Counted from the stretch's first letter, positions 23,562 to 36,308 are shown. The stretch: 64,000 nucleotides of DNA from Prinsepia uniflora (GCA_032719365.1 CM064866.1:11141781-11205780); one strand, 5' to 3'. Numbers and translations are program-made. The notes: generated by a model from the sequence alone, not told the origin.

Positions 23562-26500
23562 TGTAACGACCCATCCCGAATTCCGGGATTAGATTAGTGA
23601 CTAATCACGATTAGTGAGATTAATCAGTGATTAGTTAGGCTAAATCGGACGAACGATGCAAAATGACCGTTTTGCCCTTAGTCGTGGCACAACGTTGACT
23701 TTTCGATCGGGCGGTCAAATGGACTTTAACCGATGATCGTGACGTAGTTTAGGACGTCACGAGTTCATAGACAGGTGGCACGTTCAATTCCGACGTTCGT
23801 GGAGGAAGTTATGACGTTCGGAAATTTAGGGGCATTTTGGTAATTTTAGTTAAAAAGGGGCAAATGTTGACTTTTTGACCGGGATGTCCTATGGCCGAGG
23901 GCCAAGGACTATTACGTAGATAAGGACGATACGAATCCAAAGACAGGCGGCACGTCGAATTCGGACGTTCGACGACGAAGTTACGGTTCACGGAAGTTCA
24001 AGTGCACTATTGCACGAATTACGAAACGACTTAAGTTTTGGACTTTAGTGGGGCCCAGATTTTATTCCAAGGCCCAATAGATGAGTGACACTTAATGGAT
24101 GAGTGACAAGTGTCACTCATCCACTGGACAACACCTTACATACATGCATTTCACCCTTGCTTTTTCATTTCGATCAAACCCGAAACCACCCCCCCCCCCT
24201 AACCGTGCAAACCGATCTTCCATCTCCCCCAAACCTCATCATTTGTGGCTGGAGTATGAAGGGAGATGAGAGAGGGTCGTGAGGTGATGAAGATGGGGGC
24301 TGAGGGACGGGCTGGGCCGCCGTGAACGGCCGTGGAGGCCAAGTGGAAACCGAGAGCTCGGTAAGCCCATTTCTCCCTTTTATTTTGATTTTGGCATCAT
24401 GGACGGTATTGGATGATTAGGTTGAGTTTATTGAGGTTGTAGGGAGGTTTTAAGGAGGTCTGGGTGGTGGTTTTGGACTGAGAAGCCGTGAGGGTGGCTG
24501 GGAAAACATTGAACCGTTTGGTTCAAAATCAAACGAAGGGTTTTAGACGTTTTCGGTTGCGTTTAAGGATTGAAATGGATAGAAAACATCAAAATAGGAA
24601 GAAAGGAATCGAAAAGGAAGAACTAGGATGAAAAATGGGGTGTCTAGGGCTGTGAACGGGTCACGCCGGTCCAGTTGGACCGGCCAAACCAGGTGAACCG
24701 GCCATGAACAGTAAAACCGGTCTGCTGGAGGTTAGTGCCGATGAACAGTATTTTCGACTTTCTAGGGGATCGTGAGGACGCGTGGTCCATAATTTGGGAA
24801 AGTGTTCAACACGGGAAATCTTCTATTCGATGTAACGAAGATTTTGGGACTGGTCTCGTGTCAATCGGACATCGTTTCGATAGTTTTAGGGGTGTCGGAA
24901 GGTTTAGGATCGGTTTAAAAATAGTTAAAAGTTCGGGAAAGTTACGGGGCTTTGGTAGGAGGTTAATTAAGTAGTTAGTAACCTTCTATTAAAATTTGGA
25001 CAGGTTTAGGAGTCCCGGTGATGGTGATCAGCTCGGGGAGCCGTATGGCACGCAAATCGAGACGGTAGCTCGGACGGTCTGTGAGTGGACCTTGTTTTCT
25101 AAATTGGTGCATGCATAAATGTTTATTATATGTTTTTAATACTTGTTTGTGATGCCATGAGTGCATTTTTATGTGTGGTTACGTATAGGCACGTATTTCG
25201 AGGTTTCGGCCCTATACGGTGCCTATACGGGTCTGTATTCTTTTATTGGTCTAAATTAAATGGTTTTGGATTTACAAAAGAATAAACTCGGGTATGAGAC
25301 CCATTTGGTTTGGTCTCGGGCATATGACTCTAGTTACGACCTATGGGTCTAAATCGTGGTCGCGACGGGTGCTTTGTGCATGACGATCAACGATACGACG
25401 CTCGCCTCCGGTTTGGGATGTGTTCCTTCCGGAGAGGTCACGATACACGATTCGTTGTCGGGCAGCCTAGGGAGGCTCGACTTCAGAGTGCTGACGGTTC
25501 AGGATAGCGATCGGTGATGAGTGCACCATGATCTTGTGGTGTTCGCGTCGGTTGATTCGTTCACGGCGACATACCAGGATTGAGAGCGGTCCTGGATAGA
25601 TGGTTGCACGCATCACTATGATCGGAGTCGTGACTGACCCTTAGATATCGGGCACGGTGCCCAGTTGAGTCATATGTTCGGGCACGAGACCCAGTTGTTT
25701 TACACTGATGATTTCGGGTCAGGGACCCTAGATGGATTTCCAAGTTCATGACGGTTTATGGAAACCGGCATGAACTCTGGAAAGGTCATTGTGGTTCATG
25801 ACGGTTTATGGGAACCGGCATGAACCTTTGTCAGGTCATTCTGGTTCATGACGGTTTATGGGAACCGGCATGAACTCTGGTTAATGGATGTTATGTATCA
25901 TGAAGGTTCAAGGGAACCGGGCATGAATTTTTATGTTATGTATATATATGTATTCATATACCTTCCTTTACTTCTATTATCTCCTCCGGGGAGGGTCGTT
26001 GGCCTGGGTGGACCCCGGAGTAGTCACGGAGCACCAACTGAGTGGAGTCACCCCCCAGTTGGGTTCCTTACTCTCAGGAAGGTTATGATTACTATTACCT
26101 CTGGTAGGGTCAGTGGTCTGCGGACATTGATCTTGACTTTGAGAAGACTCGGATTGAGACCTGGGTAGCACGCGCGTAGCTTTGGAAACCGTGACAGGAT
26201 TGGTTTTGTGAATTATATGTATATGTGATGTATGCTATATATGATATATGATGTGTGTTTACACAGGTTTTGGGCAGTGGCCCGTATGGTTGGTTTCTTA
26301 TGATTGGGCTGAGTCCCTTATGGATTTGGGCAGTGGCCCGTGTACTTGATTTCATTATGGTTTTTTTGGATAAATGGTTTTCGAATGCATGCATGCTTTT
26401 TAGTGAAGGGTACAAATGTCTTCTTATGAAATGTTTTTATAAACTCTTGTTTTGTCCACTCACAGCTTTTAATGTTTTGACTGCCCTTCAGGTTGACATC

Positions 26501-26671
26501 GGATGTGGACTGTAGCAGAGACCGAGATATCACATACCTCCTCCGGATCCTGGCGTACTCTGATAGCCCGGGAGGGCAAAGATCGGAAATATCCCTTGTC
26601 TGACACTTCCTGTCAGACGGGAGCAGGGTCATCCCTCACTAATCCCGGGGGGATTGGGATGGGTCCTGTCA
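23562..26671 (+). repeat. 5' LTR of element C
   Basis: 3110 bp, TGTAAC...GTCCTGTCA. It carries the TGACGT inverted repeat (23738-23761), a perfect 13-bp hairpin (24096-24123), a C run at 24188, the palindrome-like CCGGTCCAGTTGGACCGG (24666-24683), a CTCG|GTAAGCCC donor-like site (24361), a GACAG|G acceptor-like site (25003), CTGTGAGTGGAC (25079-25090), repeats of GGTTCATGACGGTTTATGG (25742-25925), a TATAAA (26438) and GTCCACTCACAG (26454-26465) before CTTCAG|GTTG (26491). Confidence 0.93.
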
Positions 26672-26674
26672 GCG

Positions 26675-26686
26675 TGGTATCAGAGC
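26675..26686 (+). other. Primer binding site of element C
   Basis: TGGTATCAGAGC, three bases after the LTR. A degenerate direct copy (TTATCAGAGCATGG, about 26709) and a partly inverted copy (TGATACTCTGA, about 26728) follow, an arrangement seen more clearly in element F. Confidence 0.88.
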
Positions 26687-29600
26687 ATAGGATTGCTCGT
26701 AGGATGCTTATCAGAGCATGGTTGCTCATGATACTCTGAATTCCAGAGCATATTTTGCGCGATACTCCGTACACAGGTCGAGGATGTGATATCTCAAGTG
26801 GCTACAGTTCGTTATCAATCTGATAGTTAGGGTGCCAGTACGATAGTTAGTAGGATGGAATCGTGATATGTCTTGGTTCGGCACTAGATGCCGGGGTTGC
26901 CATAGTTCTGTCAGGGTTGACAGTGTGGGACCCTACGGAAGGGATGACGTAACTGTACGTTAACGTTTTGATCGTGAGACGGTTAGTTGGGGTCGTCTTT
27001 CACAATGACATAGGATCGGTTTCGACGACTGGTTGGATGTTGTGACTATCCGATGATCGGATTTGGTTGGGTTAGATGGATTTACTGTTGGGAGCAGTCG
27101 GGTTATAGATTACATTGCGGTTGGCGGTTAGCAGTCGAGTTCGTGGAACTCTAGTTGAGCTTTTGGCAGTTAGCATCCGGATTCGGGGAATCCAGGTTGA
27201 ACTTACGGTAGGATTGGATTGACATCCTTACGATGTCAAGACCGCGGAGTCGGTCAGATTGTTGATTTTACTGCAGTTAGCAGTTGGGTTCAGAGTGACC
27301 CTAGGTGTAATCTTGGAACCCTACATTAGGTTGTCTGGTTCGGAAATGTGAGTTGGCGAGTGGTGTGACTTTGATGACTATTCGGATTTGGGTTCGTTAG
27401 TCGGTCTAGTCATGTCAGCTTGTGTTGGGACTGCACTTCGCAGTCGGGGTTATACTTATCGGTTAGACCTAGTTGGTTATCGTACTACTTTAGTTGTGAT
27501 GAATTGTTGGTGCAACTTAGGTCATGGGTGACCTGGTAGACAACATTGGTTAGTCGAGTTACGACTGGTTAGTGATGGTTTGGACAAGTTATCAGGGTTG
27601 GTACTTTTCGATGGAATCCCTGAGTGGGATACAGAGTAGTTTGTACGATCGATTGATTCCGTTGGATGCGAATCTGGATAGTGATGTCTGGTAGTTTGGT
27701 CTGCACGAGTCTGTGGCAGGCGCTACTACCGAGAGTGGTTGTAGTTATGGTTGTTGGGAATCGGGGACATTCTATGAGCGTTTCCTTTTCTCGTATGGGT
27801 TGTCAGGGTGACTGTACCCAGAGTTGTTGGGTACGACGGAGGCAGAGTTTCTCCTATTCGAACAGAGGTACGGGGTCGTCGTTCGGTATGAGCGGAGATC
27901 CAGGGTGTCAGTTTTTCACACGGAGTGCTGATACTGACACTAGTGTTGGTGATAGTGTGTGGTACTGGTACTAGTGCTGATGCCGGTGATTGTGATGACG
28001 GTGAGTCACGAGTCGAGATGTGACTCCGTCGTGATGGGCATATGTTCGGTATCTGTGGTCCCAGAGTGGATCTCAGATAGAGTTAAATTGGTTAGGGGAC
28101 ACATGGTTGATGTCCGGATATGTTGTTTCCAATCTTATTGGAACTTCGGAATCGCGGGAGGTTGCGATTGAGGTGACGAGAGGAATGCGGGTTTTCCGCA
28201 TTGGTATTGGGTATTTCGACATCATTTTGGGTGACTTCTCAGTTTCTACCGTGGTAGATGATGGTAGATAACGGTAGAGGATGGTTACGTCACCAGTACG
28301 CTGATCGTGTATTGGTTGGTGAACCCGGGATTTGTTATGGGTCATTAAGTGGAGTTGAGTATATCGAAGTTAGGTGACTGAGATATCTCATTTTCTGCTT
28401 GGTGGCAGATGATGTTGGATTACATGACGTGGTGAGTGCAGCGAGTGTTGTTTGCATTCACGGAGGATGGATTTTATGTCATCGTCTTGTATCATCCTTG
28501 ATTTTCTAGGTGGAATGCCAAGGATCGATATGAGGTAGTCAGTGAGAACCCACAGTCTCGACGTGTCTATTCGTTGACTGATCTGTTTAGATGTGGGAAT
28601 TGGTTTAGGGACTTTGGGTATCGTTATGGATCTGGATCGTCATTTTGATGATCCAGATAGGTGGAGAGTTTGAGTGGAACATGATGGGACTGAACTTCTT
28701 TTCGAGGTAAATCCCATATGGCTTACTACTCGCCTGAGTAGTTGTCCGATTAGTAGTTTTCCGACGTGGTCGGATTTTGGTCAGCCTAGATGTGTGGATA
28801 TTGGGATTGACTTCCATATGGAGTCAATCGAACGTATTGTGGTAATCGTTCGACCAGGTATCCGATAGGTTCAGAAATAGTGTGTCTCGGTAGACGTGAA
28901 TGAGATTTCAAGTTTTGAAATCGGATTCTGGGTGACGATTCAGGATTTGATTCGGGAGCTTGACAGTGGATTTCTTTTTATGGATTTGGGTTCGGAATGG
29001 TCATTCCTAATACCGGTTTACGGAATGATGATTTCGGATTCGGATTTGAACATGGCTATGGATATGATTTCTGGGTTTGGATTCAGGATTTCTTACGAAA
29101 TTGCGGATTCAGATTCGAATTTGGAAATAGATGATGGGTTGGAGTTTCGATTTGTCTAGTCCAGGATTGGACAAATGGACTCCATAGTAGAAACATGATT
29201 GGCTACAGCTTAGGTGGTTGTAGGCTGATTGATGGGTAGTTGTATGTACCTTGTACGTTGTTCGAGGTACGATACCGGGCAGACTTGTCGTGCCTGGTGA
29301 CGGTATATAGGAGATACCAGTGGTACGTTCGGGAACGTGTTGGTAGTCGGATTGGTTCCGATACCATCGGATTAGTTGGGGACGTGGACTGGACATTGGA
29401 TACTGTGCGTTGAGTCATGGTATTTCTGAGGGGTCTAGTTACACACAGGTCGAGTATTTTTTTTTGGTATACGTATACTCAGGTTGAGTGAGTTGGTGGT
29501 TAGTGTAACCACGAGGGAGTATAGTGTCAGTGTTCGACTGACGACTGTCAATGGTGACAGTTTGTCGAAGGTGTCATCGTGGATCGATTAGTGAGATTTG

Positions 29601-29710
29601 GTGACTCCTAGTGGGAGCAGACGTCAGGATAATTAGAGATTGAGTAAGGAACCGTCGAGTTGCTTGTGTCGACGAGTTGGTATATTTGACAAGTGGTGTC
29701 GATTAGGAGC
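26687..29710 (+). other. Non-coding internal region of element C, left part
   Basis: Three kilobases of GT-rich DNA without gag or pol text. Recognisable only by comparison: it parallels the interiors of D and F, for example CAGATGATG, GGACTGAACTTCTTTTCG and GATTTCGGATTCGGATTTG blocks at 28410-29110 recur at 34470-35240. Short frames (up to 102 codons) are not conserved between copies, which argues against hidden proteins. Confidence 0.75.
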
Positions 29711-29715
29711 GTATG
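29711..29715. other. Target duplication GTATG, left of element D
   Basis: GTATG precedes the D 5' LTR and recurs at 39190-39194 after the 3' LTR. Confidence 0.93.
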
Positions 29716-32596
29716 TGTAACGACCCGTCCCAAATATCGGGATTTAATAATATTTAATTATGATTTACTAATCTGGGATTAGTTGGGAGATTTCGGACGA
29801 ATTGTGCAAAATGACCGTTTTGCCCCTAGGCGTGGGCAAAACGTTGACTTTCATTTCGGATGGTCAAACAGACTTTGACCAATGACCGTGACGTAGTTTG
29901 GGACGTCACGAGTTCATAGACAGGTGGCACGTTCGATTCCGACGTTCGTGGTGAAAGTTATGATGTACGGAAGCCCAAGGGCATTTTCGTAATTTGAACG
30001 TAATAAGGGGGAAATGTTGACTTTTCGACCGGGATGTCCGATGGCCGAGGGCCAAGGACCGTTGCGTAGGTATCGTCGATACGAATCCAATGACAGGCGG
30101 CACGCATCAATCGGAGTCCGTATGACCGAGTTACGGGTCAGGATGCGTGAGGGGCATTTTGGTAATTTTCTGCACAAGGGCAGAAATGTAATTTCACATG
30201 GGTCACTGTTTCATTGAACTGGCCGTGTGGCGGATGCCTTGTGCGATCGATCCCATGTTTGTTTATCAATTAAATGATGGAATTGGACCGGTTTGGGGTG
30301 GATTTGCACATGGGAATGAGTTGGCATCGATTGCACGACATGGGCACTGGGTTTTTCTATGATTTTCGGGTCAGTGCGGGAACCTTTACACAGTGGATTG
30401 AGGACGGTTTTGGACGCCTTTAACGGCTAAATTGAATTAAAAGAATGAAGAGTGTGTCGAGGGCAGTTCACTGAGATTGAGAGATGGAAAAATGGAGTGG
30501 AAATGGTGGAGGAATGCTCAAAAACCCGAAACTGGGTTCTGGGAAATTCAAATTCGAATTTCCAGTTTTAGGCCAGCCCAAGCCTAATTGTTGATGGATT
30601 AAGCTTTCTGGAACTTCAACGCGTCGAACCAGATCAAATGGGGCAAGCTTGGGAGCTCCTAGGGCCGTGAACGGACATGGTGGACGGCCGGGAAACTCAA
30701 GCTTGAGTTGTGACGATTGAGGTATTGTCGAGTTCAATTAATCATGCTAATTAGTTCCTATTAGTCCTTATTAACTTCCTGTGAAGTTAATTTGATAATG
30801 GTTAAGGATTGGAGGAGTTTTGGTGATCGACCCGTTTTGGGTGATCACGGGTTGTCGACACGATTGATCGATGGTTGATGCTAATCATGGACACAGAACT
30901 GAAATTAGTGGATTGATGATTGTTGTAGGATCAAGAACGGATTGAATTGATATCGAATTGAGGGTGATTGAACCGGATCCTATCGCGGGATTTTCGACCC
31001 GTTTACCAGACAAACGGGTGAAGGTGGTGACTGTAGCAGTCACTGTAGCAGGCGCGTGGCTTTCACACGCAGCCAATCACAGCGGCGCGTGACGGCGCGT
31101 GGCCACGAATCTCGAGGTAAGGTCAACATGACTTTTGTCCTATACAATGTAACGAACATTTTAGCGTTGGTTTCGTGTCGATCGGATCCCGTTTCGTTAT
31201 TGTTCGGGATGTCCGAAGGTTTTAAATCCAGTTTAAAAATACTTAAAAATTCGGGAAAATTACGGGACTTGAATAGGATGTTAATGATGAGGTTGGTGAT
31301 CCTCTAATGTGATTTGAACAGGATTGGGAGTCCCGGTGATAGTGGTGTGGCCCGGGAAGGCATGTGGCACGCGTATCGAGGCGCTCGGTTAAACGGTCTG
31401 TGAGTGGACATTGGTTTTATAAATTCGATGCATGCATAACTGTTTCATGATTGTTATAATTGTGATTATATGATTTATTTTGGATATCAGTGAATTTATA
31501 TGTTTTCACGCATTTCGAGGCAATTTACGTATTTGCACGTGAATCGAGGTTTTCTGGATTTGCATTGATTTCCATAAATATGGATGGATATGATTTCATG
31601 AAACGGTTACGGATTTGTTAAAATGAATCGGGCCAGGGGCCCAGTTAAATTGTTAATCGGGCCAGGGGCCCAATTGAATTATGAAATCGGGCCAGGGGCC
31701 CAGTTAACTTATGAATCGGGCCAGTAGCCCAGTTGACTTGTATATGTGATTTCGAGTCGGGGACCCTAAAATGGAATTGAATAAACTATTTCGGATTTGA
31801 TTCAACTATTTGGACTTATGACGGTTTTATGGAAATTCGGGGCAGGGCCCTTGTGATATTTTGGAAATGAATAATAAAATGTGTTCCATAAAACCATCTC
31901 GATATGAGGATATTTATATCCTGGTCTCCTCCAAGTGTCGGGGACACTGGAGAAGTCACGGTGCATTGCCTGCGAGGGCTCATTATACGGAGCTACCGGA
32001 CCGTATAGTGATCCAGGAGCAGGATTGCTAGACGTCATGGACGTCAGACATCGGGGATGTCAGAGATATGGACCCGGTGAGACCCCGGGCAGCACGCGTT
32101 GCTTACTACCGTGAGATATGACGTCTGGAACGTCAAGCGTCTAGGACGCTAGGCATCGGGGATGCCGGAGATGGAAAAATGATAAATGAATATTACTGGA
32201 TTGATGAAATAACTCTTGGATTTACTTTTGGAAATTGAAACTATGCTTTGGTTTCCGGGCTAAGGCCCTAATGGTTATTTCTAAATAAATATGGGATTAT
32301 TGGTTTTGGTGCATGCATATGATTTTACTGAGGGGCATAAATGTCTTATAAATGTTTTAAGCAGACTTGTTTATTTTCGTCCACTCACAGCTTTTGTTTT
32401 TAATGCCCTTCAGGTTGATTCCGGATACGACTGCAGCAGAGACTTGAGCATCGCACACCTCCTCCATCGATCCTTACGCACTCTGGAAGCCCGTTTGGGC
32501 AATGACAATCGGTTATCCCTTGTCTGACGCCTCTTGTCAGACGGGAGCACGTCACATTCCATGGTAATCCCGGGGGGATTGGGATGGGTCGTGTCA
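29716..32596 (+). repeat. 5' LTR of element D
   Basis: TGTAACGACCCGTCCC...TCGTGTCA. Features: CGTGACGT-N8-ACGTCACG (29887-29910), CGAG|GTAAGG donor-like site (31117), AACAG|G acceptor-like site (31321), CTGTGAGTGGAC (31398-31409), four units of ATCGGGCCAGGGGCCCAGTT (31630-31735), GTCCACTCACAG (32379-32390) and CTTCAG|GTTG (32413). Confidence 0.95.
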
Positions 32597-32598
32597 AG

Positions 32599-32610
32599 TG
32601 GTATCAGAGC
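32599..32610 (+). other. Primer binding site of element D
   Basis: TGGTATCAGAGC, two bases after the LTR end. Unlike in C and F, no second copy follows. Confidence 0.9.
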
Positions 32611-35600
32611 AGGTTTTGCTCTTTTGTGCGCGAAGGACGAGGGTGTGATGTCTCTTTGGGCTGCTGTTCCGTTGTCAACCTGATAGATAGTTTTGGGTTT
32701 GAATGGTGGATTGGGTGTGTTTGGCCCGATACGCCGTGCCTTGATGCGATTCAACCCGAGTGGGGTTGTATATGATTAACTGGTAATGTGGGACCGTCGG
32801 TTCGGTCATATGATTATGGATTGTTGTGCCACTGGGCACAGCCGGGTTCGGGGAACACCATTGGAATAATGTTATGGAAATACGAAACTCAGTTGAGTAT
32901 TGGTCTATGTTTTGGACCCTGGTAGCGTTGGCTAGTGTACGGGGTGTTGGTGCATCGGAGTTAGCCGATGACCTTCGTGGTGGACCCCACGATGGAACCC
33001 ACATTGCGTTGACGATTGGATTGGATTTGACGTCTATGCGATGTCAGGACCGCGGGGTCGGTCAGGTTGTGGATTTTACTGCAAAAGGCAGTTGGGTTCG
33101 GTGGAACCCTAGGGTGTGATTTTGGAACCCTAATTTATAATTGATGGGCAGGAAAAGTGAACTTTAATTAAGGATTTGTGCTGCGACGCGCGGCTGGGGT
33201 CATGGTTGACCATGTGGATAACTCTAGTGAGTCTAGTCTGGATTACGGGATTCGATCCACGGATGCGGTTATGAGATAAAATATGGAATCCCGTGTCGGA
33301 TCGAATATTAGTGTGATGCGTGGATACGGATCTTGACAACGATGACTGTTGGTCGACAGTTGTGTCGAGATGACTGGCTATCGAGGGTATTTTGTGTGGC
33401 TTTCACACTTGAGGATCAGGGGATGTTCAGGGAACATCCATTATCCTGATGTGCCGATGGTGAAAATTGGAGGTACCCATAGTCGTGGGGTACGAGTGCT
33501 GTTACGGGATCGTCGTTCGTAATGAACGGAGATCCAGGGTAACAACTTAGCACACAGTGTGCTGGCATGGGTGTTCGTGTGCTAGTGTGGATGTTCGTGT
33601 GCTATGTATGGATGTTGGTATGGTGATACCTTTATGCCAATACTAGTATGGATGCATGTGTGCTGATACTAGTGTTGATGATGGTGCGCTGGTATTGGTA
33701 CTAGCACTGGTGCAGGTGTCAGTAATTGTGATGACGATGAGCCACCATTTGGGGTGTGACTCTGTCATGATGGACATATGATCGGTATCTGCGACTCAGT
33801 GGTGGTTGAGTTTTGGACTGGATGGAATCCAGTGGAGGTTGTGATGTGTTGGGATAAGTCCCAACAGATTTATGATGACAAGTGATGAATGGATCAAAAG
33901 GTATGATTGAAAATTTGGGGAATCTTGGGATGTTGTCCCATATGTCATGTGTATTGGTGGACTTGGGGAGTTTTGTCAACTCCGAGATTGGTAAGATTGT
34001 TTATTTCTTATATCCCCAGAGAGTACAAGGAAATTATTGGAAAAAGTCGGGGAAAACCATTCGTGGTATTGATGTGGGATTTTGTGATTGTGAATCACTT
34101 GGAACCTGAGGATTGAACCTGTTAAGGTTGAGATGTGAGACGAAAGCAGTATGGTATGCACATCCAGGCAGAGTTGAGGAAATTTCCGTTCGGAATCGGG
34201 GTGTGTGCATACATGATTATTGGCGGACGTGAGGTCCGAGTAATGAATTGATTTTGGACACGTGGTGGTCCAAGTGAGGTATGGACGTGGGCAGTCCAGT
34301 GGTTGGACTTGACATCGCATTGGGAGCATGTCTGTTTCCAACATGGTTGGAACTCTCGATCCGGGGAGAGTTGTGATTGGGAGACGAGAGGAGTGCTCGT
34401 TTCCGCATCGGTGATTGGTGTTCCGAAGTCATTGGGGTTGACTTCATATTTTCTGCCTTGGCAGATGATGATTGTTGCTACCAGTACGTTGAGCGTGTAT
34501 TGGTTGGTGGACCCATGTTTGGCTTGGGGTCATTGGACACAAGCAGTTGTGTATGATTTTGGATTTGGTGGTGAAATGCGAGGTCATCTTTCCACCAAGG
34601 GAAATTTGGCGAATGATTCATTGAGGGTGAAGGACCCTACGATCAGCTTTCAGATGGATTGTTAGCTATGTGAGCATGTGTGGATCCTAGGTGGATCTGA
34701 TTTGTGATGTTGTCGACTTTGGTCGATGTGACGATCTAGGATCGTGATGGGTGACGTAGCGATGGATATGGATTGTGATCTTGATGATCCAGATGGGTGG
34801 AGAGTTTATCACTCTTACCTTGATATGCGAGTCGTAAATGACGGGACTGAACTTCTTTTCGGAGTGAGTCCATATGGGTTGTGACTTGGTTGAGTAGGTT
34901 TCCGATGTGGTCGGATTTTGTCAACCTTTGACGTGTGGATATTGGGATTGGCTTCCCTATGAAGTCAATCGAGTGTTTTGGAGAGGCAACCGATAGATTC
35001 GATTACGTTACGGCTTGATGGACGTAAACGAGATTTTGGGTTTTGGAATCGAATTTCTGGGTGACGATTCAGGATTCGATTGCGAAGCTCGAAAATGGAT
35101 TACTGGATTTGGGTGCGGAATGATTATTCCAATGCTAGCTTACGGAATAATGATTTCGGATTCGGATTTGGAAATGGATTATAAATATGATGTTGGGTTC
35201 GGATTCGGGATTTCTTACGAAATTGCGGATTCGGATTCGGAATTGGAACTAGATGACGGGTGGAGTTCGTTTTGTCTCATGTTGGTTTGGGGCAAAGGTA
35301 CTTCATTTTTGGAACGTGTTTGGCTATGACCTGGGTGGCTATAGTCAGATTGATGGATTGAGGTACGTACAGGGTACGAGGATTGATACTGGTTAGGCTG
35401 AGTGGTGCCTAATGGCGGTACATGGAATGTACCAGTGGTGTGTAACTAATGTGTTGGTAACCGGCTTGGTTCTGATATCATTTGTCTGGCTGTATTGTGG
35501 ACTGGACATTGGATACTGTGCGCTGGGCAGATTGAGCTTGTCGGGTTCAGTGATCTTAAGAGCAGGTGCTCTTAGCCATGGTTGGCTAGTGGAACCCCGG

Positions 35601-36273
35601 TATTGATATGTGTGATAACTGCTGGGCTGGTATTCAATGTGTTCCAGTTGCGCCACTTGATTGGGTTAATTGACAGTATACGTACACTCAGGATGAGTGA
35701 ATTGGTGGTCTGAGTAACCACGAGTAGCCTTGTGTGACTTGATCACACCGTGATTTCCCAGCGTCTTGGTTCGCTGAGGGAGTCGGCGATTATGGACATT
35801 GAGAGTATTTTGTGTCGCAGGATTGGGCTTGCCCTGCGAATGGTGATCATGTGGTTGATCTTGCGCTACATCGAGAGTGATGTAGTACGTGGTGTTGTCA
35901 CCGACGGACAGATGGTTGGGGTTTTACTAGGGTGGTAAAGCTTAGTGGTGACAGTTTGACTGATGGTGTCAGCATGGACTGACAAATGAGATTTGGTGAC
36001 TCCCAACGGGAGCAAATGTAAGGATTTATTGATAAATGGAAAGGAACCATCTAGCTGAAGGAGTCAGCTAAATGGTTAGGCGATTTTATCGCGGATCAGG
36101 TGATCATTTCCACTCGAGGTGGTCGAGTGTTGTTGCTATTATGACGTATGACTGAGATGGTATGTCTGGGTATAGACGAGGCTGGTGTGGTCCCAGTATG
36201 TGGGTGTACGAGTGTACACAGATGTGTGATCGAAAATGTTTCCACGTGGTGGTTGTGGAATAAGGAGATTGGT
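32611..36273 (+). other. Non-coding internal region of element D
   Basis: No protein motif in six frames; the longest frames are about 120 codons and unlike anything known. A degenerate tandem tract with words such as GTGCTAGTGTGGATGTTC and GATACTAGTGTTGATG covers 33550-33720. Many blocks match C, fewer match F. The conserved block near the primer site (GTGTGATGTCTC, then TCAACCTGATAG) could be a packaging or dimerisation signal; this is inference. Confidence 0.75.
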
Positions 36274-36308
36274 AATTTCGAGGACGAAATTCTTTAAGGA
36301 GGGAAGGT
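36274..36308 (+). other. Stem and purine tract of element D
   Basis: AATTTCG-AGGA-CGAAATT (36274-36291) followed by AAGGAGGGAAGGT (36296-36308) directly before the 3' LTR. Confidence 0.88.

Noticed and set aside
29906..30217. Frames of 65-89 codons that recur at 36499-36810
   Set aside because: They recur only because they lie in the two near-identical D LTRs; they carry no domain and do not persist in C, E, F or G.
30885..31076. Proline/serine-rich minus-strand frames in D LTRs
   Set aside because: Only low-complexity similarity; duplicated by LTR identity.
33976..34665. Frames of about 120 codons in the interior of D
   Set aside because: No known motif, and the homologous interior of C does not keep the frames.
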